From assembly GCA_018384835.1 (NCBI GenBank), contig JAHAYB010000314.1, forward strand, positions 1-13,604: DNA of 13,604 bases. The letters run 5' to 3'. Shown here in pieces: positions 4,460-12,480 of this stretch (positions are counted from its first letter, which is position 1; each line of letters opens with the position of its first letter). The notes under the pieces were generated by a model. That model was given only the letters and a program-made list of their open reading frames with translations. It ran no database searches and was not told where the DNA came from. The stretch is from Comamonas sp. GTDB taxonomy: Bacteria; Pseudomonadota; Gammaproteobacteria; Burkholderiales; Burkholderiaceae_C. Made by a program: the position numbers and the translations under genes.

Positions 4460-5731
4460 TTAGGCGTTGGCGCTGCGGTTTTTTCTGGCTTGCAGCGCCA
4501 TCATCCCCAGCACGATGATGACCAAGGGCTGCATCCCGATGTTGATGCCATTCCAGCCCGCGCTGTGCAGCAGTTGGCCAGAGCCAAACGAGGCAATCGC
4601 CACCGTGCCAAACACCAGAAAATCGTTCAGCGCCTGCACCTTGGTGCGCTCGGCGGGCGTGTAGCACTCGGTCAGCATAGCGGTTGCGCCGATAAAACCA
4701 AAGTTCCAGCCCACGCCCAGCAAAATCAGCGAGCCCCAGAACTGGAATAAATCCTCGCCCGTCAGCGCCAGCAGGCCAGAGCCTGCAATCATGACCAGCC
4801 CCAGGGCGGTAATGCTGCCTTTGCCAAAGCGGCCAATCAGCCTGCCGGTAAAAAAGCTGGGGGCAAACATGGCCAGCACATGCCACTGAATGCCCAGGGC
4901 GGCCTTATCGACACTGTGGCCGCAGCCCACCATCGCCATTGGGGCGGCGGTCATCAAAAAAGCCATCAGGCCGTAGCTGACCACGCCCGCAGAAGCCGCG
5001 ACGATGAACTGGGGTGTGCTGGCAATCTCCCGCAAGGGACGCGCTACGCCACTAATCGCCTGCTTTTTGGGGTTGGGCAAGCGCAGCAGTAGCAAAAAGG
5101 GCAAGGCCAGCGCCGCTAAAGCAGCCTGGCTATAGAAGCTGCCCGCAAAAGGCGTGGCGGGCAGGGCATCGCGTGTCCAAATCACCACTTGGGGGCCGAT
5201 GATGGCGGCAATCAAGCCACCGACCATGATGCGCGAGATGGCTTTGGCGTGCATCGTCGGCTCGCCCACCGCATCCAGGGCGGCAAAGCGGTAACTTTGC
5301 ACACAGGCGGCATAAAAACCAGCCAGCGCCGTGCCAATACAGAAGGTCATGAAGTCTGATTGCGAGATGCCGTAAGCGGCAATCATCCCCGAAACAATGC
5401 CCATCAGCGCCCCCAGCACATAGGCCGCACGGCGACCCAGGCGGTGCATCAGCCAAGCCGCAGGCAGGGTGGAAAGCGCCAGCCCCAACTGGTAAATGCT
5501 AACGGGCAAGGTAGTGGCCGTAGGGTTGCTCGAAAGCTGCTGCCCCACCAGTCCCCCCAGAGAAATGATGATGGGTGGCGAAGCCCCGCCCAAGGATTGG
5601 GCTGCTACCAGCAGCCCCAGGTTGCGGGTGCGCAGGCGGTCGATCAGGCTGGTATCAGCCGCCTCGGTGGATGCAGCAGCCGCGTTAGAAGATGAAGATG
5701 AAGAAGAGGATGAAGGCTTAGCTTGAGTCAT
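4460..5731 (-). CDS. MFS transporter
   Basis: This 423-residue protein has about 12 hydrophobic segments and the MFS motif A in the loop between segments 2 and 3 (HRLGRRAAYVLGAL, 96-109). It is therefore a major facilitator carrier of the inner membrane. The first 30 residues are a cytoplasmic low-complexity tail with nine serines in a row (7-15) followed by alanines. The central loop (LPNPKKQAISGVARPLREIA) is short and basic, as usual. The substrate cannot be read from sequence. GAGGAG about 10 bases upstream of ATG 5731 supports the start. The gene lies 31 bases after the metallophosphoesterase gene and ends at a terminator, so the two may be co-transcribed. Confidence 0.9.
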   Translation of the reverse strand: MTQAKPSSSSSSSSSNAAAASTEAADTSLIDRLRTRNLGLLVAAQSLGGASPPIIISLGGLVGQQLSSNPTATTLPVSIYQLGLALSTLPAAWLMHRLGRRAAYVLGALMGIVSGMIAAYGISQSDFMTFCIGTALAGFYAACVQSYRFAALDAVGEPTMHAKAISRIMVGGLIAAIIGPQVVIWTRDALPATPFAGSFYSQAALAALALPFLLLLRLPNPKKQAISGVARPLREIASTPQFIVAASAGVVSYGLMAFLMTAAPMAMVGCGHSVDKAALGIQWHVLAMFAPSFFTGRLIGRFGKGSITALGLVMIAGSGLLALTGEDLFQFWGSLILLGVGWNFGFIGATAMLTECYTPAERTKVQALNDFLVFGTVAIASFGSGQLLHSAGWNGINIGMQPLVIIVLGMMALQARKNRSANA

Positions 5732-5762
5732 GGCTTGGATTCTCCTCTACTTCTTTATTTGC

Positions 5763-6944
5763 TTATTTAGTTAAGTCTTTTGCGCTTTTGCTACTGCGCA
5801 AAACCAGCACATCTATTGCCGCAGGCACGCCCAAGCGTTGGGTAAAGCCCGCCCACAGCCCCGCGCCGTTGCTGACGAACAAGGTCATGCCGTCCAAGTC
5901 ATAGCGCCCGCGCACAAAGCCATCGTTAAACCGAGCCACCAAGCGGTCTAGCCCCAGGATATGCCCTCCGTGGGTATGGCCTGCGATGTGCAAATCCACG
6001 CTGCCTTGCGCAGCATATTCGCGTGCCATTTTGGGTTGATGCCCCAGCAGGATATGAAACTGCACACTTTGCTCACGCGCCTGGGCGGCAACAGCGGCAA
6101 TATCAGGAGCCAGCCCCTGCCCACCCTGGTTATTGGCTTGGTAATAGGCCGGGTCTCCCACCCCAGAGATGCCCAGGCGCTGTCCAGCTATGTCGATGGT
6201 GCGCACTTGGTTCACCAAGTAAGGCAAGCCCAGCCGCGCAAACTCCGCCGCCCAGGCCAGATAGCCGCTGTAATACTCGTGATTACCAGGCGCAGCCCAA
6301 ACACCGTAACGCGCCCGCAATTGCGCCAGCGCGGCGATATTGCCCGCTTGCGTAGCGGCATCACCATCGACCAAATCACCGGGCAGCACAATCAAATCGG
6401 GCTGGGTGGCGTTGGCACGCGCTACCACTTGGCTGATATAGCGGGCGTTGTTGACCGGGCTGGCATGTAAGTCCGCCAAAACGGCCACGCGCAGGCCATC
6501 GAGTTCAGGCGGCAGGCTCGCTAGGGGCAGTTCTTGCTCGCGCACCGTGGGCAGTTGCAAGCCTTGCCAAGCGCCGTAGCCGGTCAGCACCAACGCCCCC
6601 AGCGCAACCAGCACGGTAGCAGCAGGCCGCCAGAGCCAGCACATCAGCCCCCGTTGCCCGAACAGTCCAGCCAGCAAGGCCGCCGCATCGCGGACAAGCG
6701 CCCACACGGCGGTGAGCAGCATGGCCGCTAGCAACCAACCGCTAATTACTTGGGCGTGGGCAATCAGGCCATAGTCCACTCGGGTGTAGCGCATGGCGGC
6801 AATCAGCGCCGCAGGCAGCAAGCCCAGCAAGACGGTGAGCAAGGCTAGCAAGGCGTATCGAAAGCCACTGTTGCCGCTACGCAGCGGATGCCACAGCCAA
6901 ACCGCCAATAGCAGACTGATAGCCAGCAAGCCCCAAATCAGCAT
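5763..6944 (-). CDS. Membrane-anchored metallophosphoesterase (YaeI/YkuE-like)
   Basis: This 393-residue protein has about four N-terminal membrane segments (residues 1-125) and then a calcineurin-type phosphoesterase domain. The metal ligands are visible in order: D-x-H in VLADLHAS (D158, H160), GDLVDGD (189-195), GNHE (220-223), GHQP (301) and GHTHGG (322-327). Relatives hydrolyse phosphate esters such as lipid-linked or cyclic phosphates; the substrate here is unknown. I start it at ATG 6944 because AGAGGGAG (6957-6950) precedes it and the next ATG upstream (6998) lies inside the metY terminator. The domain should sit on one face of the inner membrane behind the membrane helices. Confidence 0.9.
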   Translation of the reverse strand: MLIWGLLAISLLLAVWLWHPLRSGNSGFRYALLALLTVLLGLLPAALIAAMRYTRVDYGLIAHAQVISGWLLAAMLLTAVWALVRDAAALLAGLFGQRGLMCWLWRPAATVLVALGALVLTGYGAWQGLQLPTVREQELPLASLPPELDGLRVAVLADLHASPVNNARYISQVVARANATQPDLIVLPGDLVDGDAATQAGNIAALAQLRARYGVWAAPGNHEYYSGYLAWAAEFARLGLPYLVNQVRTIDIAGQRLGISGVGDPAYYQANNQGGQGLAPDIAAVAAQAREQSVQFHILLGHQPKMAREYAAQGSVDLHIAGHTHGGHILGLDRLVARFNDGFVRGRYDLDGMTLFVSNGAGLWAGFTQRLGVPAAIDVLVLRSSKSAKDLTK

Positions 6945-6949
6945 GGCCG

Positions 6950-6957
6950 CTCCCTCT
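6950..6957 (-). promoter_or_regulatory. Ribosome binding site deciding the phosphoesterase start
   Basis: AGAGGGAG on the minus strand lies 5 bases before ATG 6944. It favours this start over the in-frame ATG at 6998, which is inside a terminator stem. Confidence 0.75.
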
Positions 6958-6983
6958 GGTGTGTTTGAGTTCGTTGGAAAAAG

Positions 6984-7019
6984 AAAAAACCGCCCCATGC
7001 CCTATTGGCCGGGGGCGGG
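6984..7019 (-). terminator. Rho-independent terminator downstream of metY
   Basis: On the minus strand CCGCCCC (7018-7012) pairs with GGGGCGG (6996-6990), followed by TTTTTTC (6989-6983). The GC-only 7-base stem with a T-run is a textbook terminator. It ends the sulfhydrylase transcript 30 bases after the stop. Confidence 0.9.
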
Positions 7020-7049
7020 CTAGCGTGGGCAAGCCGACTTCAAGCCAAC

Positions 7050-8336
7050 TTATACCGCGTCCAGGGCACGGTTCAGGTCTTCGAGCAGGTCATCAATATG
7101 CTCAATGCCGATGGATAGGCGCACCATGCCCTCGGTCACACCGGCCTTGGCCAGCTCTTCGGGGTTGAGCTGGCGGTGGGTGGTGGAGGCGGGGTGGGTA
7201 GCCAGCGACTTGGAGTCGCCAATATTGACCAAGCGCAGGAAGAGTTGCAGCGCATCCAAAAAGCGTGCCCCCGCAGCGCGGGCATCTTCGCCGGGGGCGG
7301 TTTTCAGGCTAAAGGACAGCACGCCCGATGCCTTGCCGCCCATTTGGCGCTGCGCCAGTGCGTGGTCGGGGTGGTTAGGCAGGCCAGCGTAGCGCACCCA
7401 TTCCACCTTGGGGTGGTTTTGCAGGGTTTCGGCAATGGTTTGGCTGTTGCTGCAAATGCGCTCCATGCGCAGCGCCAGGGTTTCAATGCCTTGCAAGGTC
7501 AGCCAGGCGTTAAAGGGCGAGAGCGCCGCGCCCATATTGCGCAGCGGCACCACGCGGGCACGGGCAATAAAGGCGGCCGCGCCAATGGCCTCGGTATAGA
7601 CCACGCCGTGGTAGCTCACGTCTGGCTCGTTCAGGCGCTTAAAGCGCTCTTTGTGCTCGGCCCAGGGGAATTTGCCGCTATCGACAATCACGCCGCCAAT
7701 GCTGTTGCCGTGGCCGTTCATGTATTTGGTGACGGCGTGGATAACGATGTCTGCACCATGCTCAATAGGGCGGAACAGGAAGGGGCTGGGCACGGTGTTA
7801 TCGACGATAAGCGGCACACCGGCGGCGTGTGCCACATCGGCCAGGGCGCGGATGTCGGTCACATTGCCCAGGGGGTTGCCAATGGATTCGCAGAAGATGG
7901 CTTTGGTGCGGCCATCAACCAGCGTGGCAAAGCTGGCAGGGTTGCTGGGGTCAGCAAAGCGCACTTCAATGCCTTGCTGGGGCAGGGTGTGAGCAAACAG
8001 GTTGTACGTGCCGCCATACAGGGTGCTGGCGCTGATGATGTTGTCGCCCGCCTCGGCTATGGTTTGGATGGCGGCGGTAATCGCCGCCATGCCCGATGCC
8101 ATGGCCAAAGCGCCAATGCCGCCTTCCAGAGCGGCCACGCGCTCTTCCAATACGGCATTGGTGGGGTTGGTGATGCGGGTGTAGATGTTGCCTGCCACCT
8201 TCAGGTCAAACAGGTCTGCGCCGTGCTGGGCATCGTCGAAGGTGTAAGACGTGGTTTGGTACAGCGGTACAGCGGCAGAGCGGGTCGTAGGCTCAGATTT
8301 GTAGCCAGCGTGAACGGCCAGGGTTTCTAGGCGCAT
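7050..8336 (-). CDS. metY: O-acetylhomoserine sulfhydrylase (aminocarboxypropyltransferase)
   Basis: This 428-residue protein is a PLP-dependent Cys/Met-metabolism enzyme. The family member of this length makes homocysteine from O-acetylhomoserine and sulfide (direct sulfhydrylation) in methionine synthesis. Visible features are YTRITNPTNAVLEERVAALEG (52-72, cofactor phosphate and subunit-contact region), VDNTVPSPFLFRP (178-190, with D179 for the pyridine nitrogen), and the Schiff-base lysine K204 in HAVTKYMNGHGN. The C-terminal ATHPASTTH segment is typical. The long form with the roughly 60-residue insertion after 'TKYMNGHG' separates MetY from the shorter MetB/MetC/MetZ type. AGGAG lies 9 bases before the ATG. 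Flanking hairpin terminators make it a single-gene unit. Confidence 0.93.
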   Translation of the reverse strand: MRLETLAVHAGYKSEPTTRSAAVPLYQTTSYTFDDAQHGADLFDLKVAGNIYTRITNPTNAVLEERVAALEGGIGALAMASGMAAITAAIQTIAEAGDNIISASTLYGGTYNLFAHTLPQQGIEVRFADPSNPASFATLVDGRTKAIFCESIGNPLGNVTDIRALADVAHAAGVPLIVDNTVPSPFLFRPIEHGADIVIHAVTKYMNGHGNSIGGVIVDSGKFPWAEHKERFKRLNEPDVSYHGVVYTEAIGAAAFIARARVVPLRNMGAALSPFNAWLTLQGIETLALRMERICSNSQTIAETLQNHPKVEWVRYAGLPNHPDHALAQRQMGGKASGVLSFSLKTAPGEDARAAGARFLDALQLFLRLVNIGDSKSLATHPASTTHRQLNPEELAKAGVTEGMVRLSIGIEHIDDLLEDLNRALDAV

Positions 8337-8353
8337 GGGGGAGGTCTCCTGAA

Positions 8354-8402
8354 TGAAAAAGAGAATATGCGCAGCGGAATCAGCCTCTCATCCGTTGCGC
8401 AT
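8354..8402 (-). terminator. Hairpin terminator between the CBS gene and metY
   Basis: On the minus strand ATGCGCAACGGA (8402-8391) and TCCGCTGCGCAT (8378-8367) form a 12-base stem with one mismatch, followed by ATTCTCTTTTTC (8366-8355). It probably ends the CBS-protein transcript. The tail is interrupted by C, so termination may be partial. Confidence 0.65.
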
Positions 8403-8417
8403 AAAAAAGGGGGGGGG

Positions 8418-8897
8418 TTAAGCAGACGGCGTGCCTGGGATTTGGGGCTGCTGGCCGTCTTCCGTCTCTGGCCAATCGCGGATATAGGCTTTGAGCAGTT
8501 GGTTTTCAAAGTTCTGCTCCTCCACCACCGCCTTGGCCACGTCGTAGAAACTGACCACGCCCATCAACATGTGGCCATCCATCACCGGCATATAACGGGC
8601 ATGGCGCTCTAGCATCATTAGGCGCACTTGGTTCATATCGGTATCTACGGTGCAAAGCAGGGGGTTGCTCTCCATCGCCTCGCGCACCACAGATGCGCCT
8701 ACCGCACCGCCATTTTTAACAATGGTGTTAATCACTTCACGAAAGGTCAGCATCCCCACGACTTGGCCTGCTTCGACAACGACCAAAGAGCCCATGTCTT
8801 TATCTGCCATGGTGACCATGGCTTGCGCCAGGGTATCGTCGGGCTTGACCACGTACAACGTACCACCCTTGACGCGCAAAATATCGCTTACTTTCAT
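8418..8897 (-). CDS. Tandem CBS-domain protein
   Basis: This 159-residue cytoplasmic protein is made almost entirely of two CBS domains (about 5-62 and 73-127), a pair that usually binds adenine nucleotides and acts as an energy or ligand sensor. The first has PDDTLAQAMVTMADKDMGSL and VGMLTFREV, the second TDMNQVRLMMLERHARYMPV and LMGVVSFYDV. A 30-residue tail ends QQPQIPGTPSA. No catalytic domain is attached, so a partner must exist. The start at ATG 8897 is set by AGGGAGA (8909-8903); an in-frame ATG 105 bases upstream would add a non-conserved leader. A run of nine C on the minus strand directly follows the stop. Confidence 0.9.
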   Translation of the reverse strand: MKVSDILRVKGGTLYVVKPDDTLAQAMVTMADKDMGSLVVVEAGQVVGMLTFREVINTIVKNGGAVGASVVREAMESNPLLCTVDTDMNQVRLMMLERHARYMPVMDGHMLMGVVSFYDVAKAVVEEQNFENQLLKAYIRDWPETEDGQQPQIPGTPSA

Positions 8898-8902
8898 AAC
8901 TG

Positions 8903-8909
8903 TCTCCCT
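8903..8909 (-). promoter_or_regulatory. Ribosome binding site deciding the CBS-protein start
   Basis: AGGGAGA on the minus strand lies 5 bases before ATG 8897, whereas the in-frame ATG at 9002 has no comparable site. Confidence 0.75.
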
Positions 8910-9043
8910 GTGAAAAAAATGAAAGCTGAACCAAAGCTGCCAAGCCTTGTGCAGCCCTGGCGGCAAATGATAGCGCAGCGCGTAGGTGCAAAAATGCAGC
9001 AAAACCTTGTCCGCTTCGCCGCTTTAGGCATTTTTAGGAATTT

Positions 9044-9943
9044 TTAGGTGCTCAGGCTGTGCCTGGGGTAGGCACGTAAACCGCACAGGGCAGCACGGGC
9101 GTTGGCACTGGTGGCAGCAGCCAGTGCAGGCAGGCTAATGCCCCGCAGCACCGCCAGCACCTGGGCAATGCGCGGCAGCTCGGCGCTGGTGTTGCGCCCC
9201 TGGGGCTGGCCTTGGCTGCGCATTGGGGCGCTGCGGTACAGCCATTGGGGGGGCATATCGGGGGCATCGGTTTCTAGCACTAGGCTGGTCAGCGGCAGAG
9301 TTTGCGCCAGTTGGCGCAGCTTGGTAGCGCGTTCGTAAGTGATGGCTCCACCAAAACCGAGTTTGAAGCCCTGCGCTATCCACCCCTGCGCCTGCTGGGC
9401 ACTGCCGTTAAAAGCATGGGCGATGCCACCGCGCACCGGGCGCTGGCGCAGCGTACGCAGCAAGCAATCGCTGCTGCGGCGCACATGCACAATGACCGGC
9501 AAGTCAAACTCACGCGCCAGGGCGATTTGCTGCTCGTAGAACCATATTTGCCGCGCCCTGGCCTCTGGGGTGCAAAGCGCGGGTACAAAAAAATCCAGGC
9601 CCATCTCGCCCACAGCAACCAGCCTGGGGTCGCTGCGCTGCTCAGTCAGGAGCTGGCGCAAGGCGGCAATATCCTCTGCTTGCGCCTGGGGGGTGTAAAG
9701 CGGGTGAATGCCCAGGGCGTAGCTATCGCCCGTTTGGGCAGCCAAGGCAATCACCGCCTGCCAGTTGCCCCGCTGCACCGCTGGAATCACGCAATGCCCC
9801 ACCCCAGCCGCATGGGCTGCGGCACGCACAGCAGCGCGGTCAGGGGCGAAGGCTGGGGCATCGAGGTGGCAGTGGGTGTCTATCCATGAAGAGGGGGGAC
9901 ACGCCGTCGGGTTAATTGCCTTGCCCCTCGTTGTCAAAATCAT
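9044..9943 (-). CDS. TatD-family metal-dependent hydrolase
   Basis: TatD proteins are TIM-barrel metal-dependent nucleases (3'-5' exonuclease or DNase activity in characterised members). The ligand set is complete: H24-x-H26 in WIDTHCHLDA, E113 in VGEMGLDF, H153 in VIVHVRRSSD, H176 in HAFNGS and D226 in LETDAPDMPP. The subfamily appears closer to YjjV than to YcfH/TatD. I place the start at ATG 9943, which overlaps the 3' end of dctM by 32 bases. There is no in-frame ATG between there and the first conserved strand, and starts further upstream would add only a read through dctM in another frame. Translation is probably coupled to dctM. At 299 residues it is slightly longer than the usual 255-270. 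Confidence 0.87.
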   Translation of the reverse strand: MILTTRGKAINPTACPPSSWIDTHCHLDAPAFAPDRAAVRAAAHAAGVGHCVIPAVQRGNWQAVIALAAQTGDSYALGIHPLYTPQAQAEDIAALRQLLTEQRSDPRLVAVGEMGLDFFVPALCTPEARARQIWFYEQQIALAREFDLPVIVHVRRSSDCLLRTLRQRPVRGGIAHAFNGSAQQAQGWIAQGFKLGFGGAITYERATKLRQLAQTLPLTSLVLETDAPDMPPQWLYRSAPMRSQGQPQGRNTSAELPRIAQVLAVLRGISLPALAAATSANARAALCGLRAYPRHSLST

Positions 9944-11624
9944 CGAACGAGAAGGGGTTATCGAAGTCAATAGCGTCGGGCATACTGGCCTCCATCTGCT
10001 CGCGGATGGCATCCAGGTCGTACTCGATTTGCTCATCCAAGCCGCTAGAGACAATGCCCGGGAAGGCAACCACCAAACCCACCATAATGATTTGAATCAC
10101 CAGGAAGGGGATAGAGCCCATGTAAATCTGCGTAGTGGTCACAGGAGCCACGCGCTTTTTAGTGACTTTGTCGGTGTATTCCTTATCAGGTGCTACCGAG
10201 CGCAGATAGAACAGCGCAAAGCCAAAGGGTGGGTGCATGAAGGAGGTTTGCATATTGATGGCCAGCAACACGCCGAACCACACCAAGTCAATGCCCAGCT
10301 TCTCCGCTACCGGTGCCAGCAGCGGCACAACGATGAAGGACAGCTCAAAGAAGTCCAAGAAGAAGGCTAGCACAAAGACCAGAATGTTCACCAGAATCAA
10401 AAAGCCCAAGGCACCGCCCGGCAGATTGGCCAGCAGGCCTTCTACCCACATAGGGCCATCCACACCCTGGAAGGTCAGGCTGAAGATGGTGGCTCCAATC
10501 AGGATGAACAGCACAAAGCAAGACAGCTTGGTGGTACCAACCAGCGCCTGGCGCAGCAGGTTGTAGTTCAAGCGGCGGCGGCTGATGGCCAAAATGATGG
10601 CACCCAATGCCCCCATGGCACCACCCTCAGTAGGTGTGGCAATGCCCAGGAAAATCGTGCCCAGTACCAGGAAAATCAGCAGCAGGGGGGGAATCAGCAC
10701 AAAGGTGACTTTTTCTGCCACGCTAGAGAGCAGGTGCAGGCCAGAGATGCGGTTGAGCGATGCAGCCATAAACGCCAGGGTGACCCCAAAGCACATGGAG
10801 AACACAATAGTTTCATCTTTGGCCACATGCTCTACCACCTCGCCAGTAAACCAGGTGTGAATGGTTTCCATATGCTGGGCGGCAAATACCGACAGACCCA
10901 CGCAGATGACGGTCAACACCAGCAGAGAAGGCAGGCCGCTGGAACCGTCTTTGTCCTTGAGGTTACGCGCCTCTGGTGGCAGGGCGGGAACCATATTGGG
11001 ACGGAAAATGGCAAAGGCAAAAATCAGTAGCACGTACAGCCCTACCAGCATAAAGCCAGGCAGGAATGCGCCTTTGTACAGGTCACCTACGCTGCGACCC
11101 AACTGGTCAGCCAAGATAATCAGCACCAGAGAGGGCGGAATAATCTGCGCCAGCGTGCCCGAGGCGGCAATCACCCCGGTGGCAATGCGCCGGTCATAGC
11201 CGTAGCGCAGCATGATGGGCAGGGAAATCAAGCCCATGGAAATCACAGAGGCGGCTACCACGCCGGTGGTTGCTGCCAGCATTGCGCCCACAATAATCAC
11301 CGCAATCGCTACACCACCACGAATTGGGCCAAAGAGCTGGCCCACGGTGTCCAGCAAATCCTCGGCCATGCCGCTGCGCTCTAATATCAGCCCCATCAGC
11401 GTAAAGAAGGGGATGGCCAGCAGCGTCTCGTTTTGCATGATGCCGTAAATGCGCAGCGGCAAGGCTTGCAGCAGCGCCTCGGGCAAAACACCCAGCTTGA
11501 TGCCGATAAGGGCAAAAAACAAGCCGCAAGCACCCAGGCTGAACGCCACGGGAAAGCCTAGTAGCAGGAAGAAAATCAGCCCGCCAAACATGATGGGGGC
11601 TAGGTTGCCAGTAATAAATTCCAC
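9912..11624 (-). CDS. dctM: TRAP transporter large permease subunit (DctM family)
   Basis: DctM is the sodium-coupled translocation subunit of tripartite ATP-independent periplasmic transporters. This 570-residue protein starts MEFITGNLAPIMFGGLIFFL and contains the conserved 'IPFFTLMGLILERSGMAEDLLD' and 'GVVAASVISMGLISLPIMLRYGYDRRIATGVIAASGTLAQIIPPS' type segments, seen at about residues 75-165. It is about 140 residues longer than typical DctM. A central insert (about 215-305) carries extra hydrophobic stretches, and the tail after residue 525 is acidic. This longer form is the group often annotated for mannitol/chloroaromatic or 2-oxoacid uptake; the substrate is not readable. The start is GTG with AAGGAGAA 5 bases upstream, 17 bases after dctQ. 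Confidence 0.92.
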   Translation of the reverse strand: MEFITGNLAPIMFGGLIFFLLLGFPVAFSLGACGLFFALIGIKLGVLPEALLQALPLRIYGIMQNETLLAIPFFTLMGLILERSGMAEDLLDTVGQLFGPIRGGVAIAVIIVGAMLAATTGVVAASVISMGLISLPIMLRYGYDRRIATGVIAASGTLAQIIPPSLVLIILADQLGRSVGDLYKGAFLPGFMLVGLYVLLIFAFAIFRPNMVPALPPEARNLKDKDGSSGLPSLLVLTVICVGLSVFAAQHMETIHTWFTGEVVEHVAKDETIVFSMCFGVTLAFMAASLNRISGLHLLSSVAEKVTFVLIPPLLLIFLVLGTIFLGIATPTEGGAMGALGAIILAISRRRLNYNLLRQALVGTTKLSCFVLFILIGATIFSLTFQGVDGPMWVEGLLANLPGGALGFLILVNILVFVLAFFLDFFELSFIVVPLLAPVAEKLGIDLVWFGVLLAINMQTSFMHPPFGFALFYLRSVAPDKEYTDKVTKKRVAPVTTTQIYMGSIPFLVIQIIMVGLVVAFPGIVSSGLDEQIEYDLDAIREQMEASMPDAIDFDNPFSFDDFDNEGQGN

Positions 11625-11629
11625 AGTGC

Positions 11630-11637
11630 TTCTCCTT
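11630..11637 (-). promoter_or_regulatory. Ribosome binding site for the GTG start of dctM
   Basis: AAGGAGAA on the minus strand lies 5 bases before GTG 11624 in the short gap after dctQ. It supports the non-ATG start, which places the first membrane helix at the N-terminus as in the family. Confidence 0.75.
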
Positions 11638-11641
11638 GCGC

Positions 11642-12253
11642 TTAGGCGGTTTTGGCCTTGGCGGCGGCTTGTTCTTCTTCGGCTTTGCGGATGGCCTCGG
11701 CCAGTTCTTCCTCGGCAGACTTTTCCAGTACCTTGACCGTTGGGTCAGGTACTAGACCAGCCAGAAAAGCAAAGCGCTTAATCAGCTCAGAGATGCCTTG
11801 CAGCAGCAGCAGGCCAAAGCCCAGCGGCATCATCAGATACACGGGCCAGCGAATCAGGCCACCGGCATTGCTGGAGGTCTCGCCAGAGTGCCAGGCTTGC
11901 AGAAAGAAGGGCGTGCCATAGTACAAAATTACCGCGCACACCGGCCCCAAAAAGAAGATGAAGCCAAAAATATCAATCCACACCCGCACACGCAATGGCA
12001 AGTGGGCGTTGACCACATCCACCTTGACGTGCTCTTTCTCTAGCAGGGCGTAGCCAGCGGCCAGCAAAAAAGAAGCAGCGAACAAGTACCACTGAATCTC
12101 CAAAAACGCGTTGGAGCTGGTGTGAAACACTTTGCGTACTACGGCGTTGAGGCCGCTAATGGCGGTAGCCGCCAGAATGAGCCAGATGACGTAGCGCCCA
12201 ACCCAGCGGCTAAGCCCGTCAATGGCCTGTGAAAGTTTGAGTAATGCCTGCAT
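11642..12253 (-). CDS. dctQ: TRAP transporter small permease subunit (DctQ family)
   Basis: This 203-residue inner-membrane protein has four hydrophobic segments (about 22-42, 55-73, 92-113, 135-157). It carries the conserved DctQ region FLEIQWYLFAASFLLAAGYA and 'KEHVKVDVVNAHLP' (about 50-86), which contacts the large subunit. The last 35 residues form a charged, Glu/Lys/Ala-rich helix (EEELAEAIRKAEEEQAAAKA), probably cytoplasmic. GGAG lies about 6 bases upstream of ATG 12253. It is co-transcribed with dctM. The third component, the periplasmic binding protein DctP, is not in this window. Confidence 0.9.
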   Translation of the reverse strand: MQALLKLSQAIDGLSRWVGRYVIWLILAATAISGLNAVVRKVFHTSSNAFLEIQWYLFAASFLLAAGYALLEKEHVKVDVVNAHLPLRVRVWIDIFGFIFFLGPVCAVILYYGTPFFLQAWHSGETSSNAGGLIRWPVYLMMPLGFGLLLLQGISELIKRFAFLAGLVPDPTVKVLEKSAEEELAEAIRKAEEEQAAAKAKTA

Positions 12254-12480
12254 GAGGGCTCCGAAAAAAGTGCGTTCTTATTCAAAAACGGGGTTCAGCC
12301 AATCGCTGGGGAAAAAATTTTACGCAGCAACACGCATAAGGGATGCGGTTATACGGGCTTTCTACTTGCTTAGGGGTTGAAACAAGGGAAAACGATAGTG
12401 TTTCTGCCTCTTGACTAAGCGTACTTATTGTGCCTCTCAGCATCAGATTGAAATTATTTCAAAAACTGAGGCTTGGCAAC
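12254..12480 (-). promoter_or_regulatory. Intergenic region upstream of dctQM, with nested palindromes
   Basis: This 227-base gap should hold the dctQM promoter. A -10-like TATAAC can be seen on the minus strand near 12350, but I find no convincing -35 partner. At 12448-12462 lies a perfect 15-base palindrome, TTGAAATTATTTCAA. It sits inside a wider inverted repeat, GCCTCTCAG and CTGAGGC, at about 12432-12475. This could be an operator for dctQM or the 3' hairpin of the upstream hypothetical gene. The AT-rich, T-poor layout argues against a simple terminator. Confidence 0.4.

Noticed and set aside
5687..5713. Repeated TCx codons giving nine serines at the MFS N-terminus
   Set aside because: The codons are mixed and the unit is a multiple of three, so length change would keep the frame. 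A low-complexity tail, not a switch.
7176..8330. Long plus-strand open frame of 384 codons
   Set aside because: It is the mirror of metY, Gly/His/Gln-rich and repetitive, as expected for an antisense frame in GC-rich DNA.
8409..8417. Run of nine G (C on the minus strand), possible phase-variable tract
   Set aside because: It lies after the CBS stop codon and outside any reading frame, so slippage would not change a protein. At most it affects the transcript end.
8898..9002. N-terminal extension of the CBS protein by 35 residues
   Set aside because: The segment is not CBS-like and the good ribosome site is directly before the inner ATG.
9944..10069. N-terminal extension of the TatD protein by 42 residues
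   Set aside because: The extension lies wholly inside dctM in another frame and has no similarity to TatD proteins.
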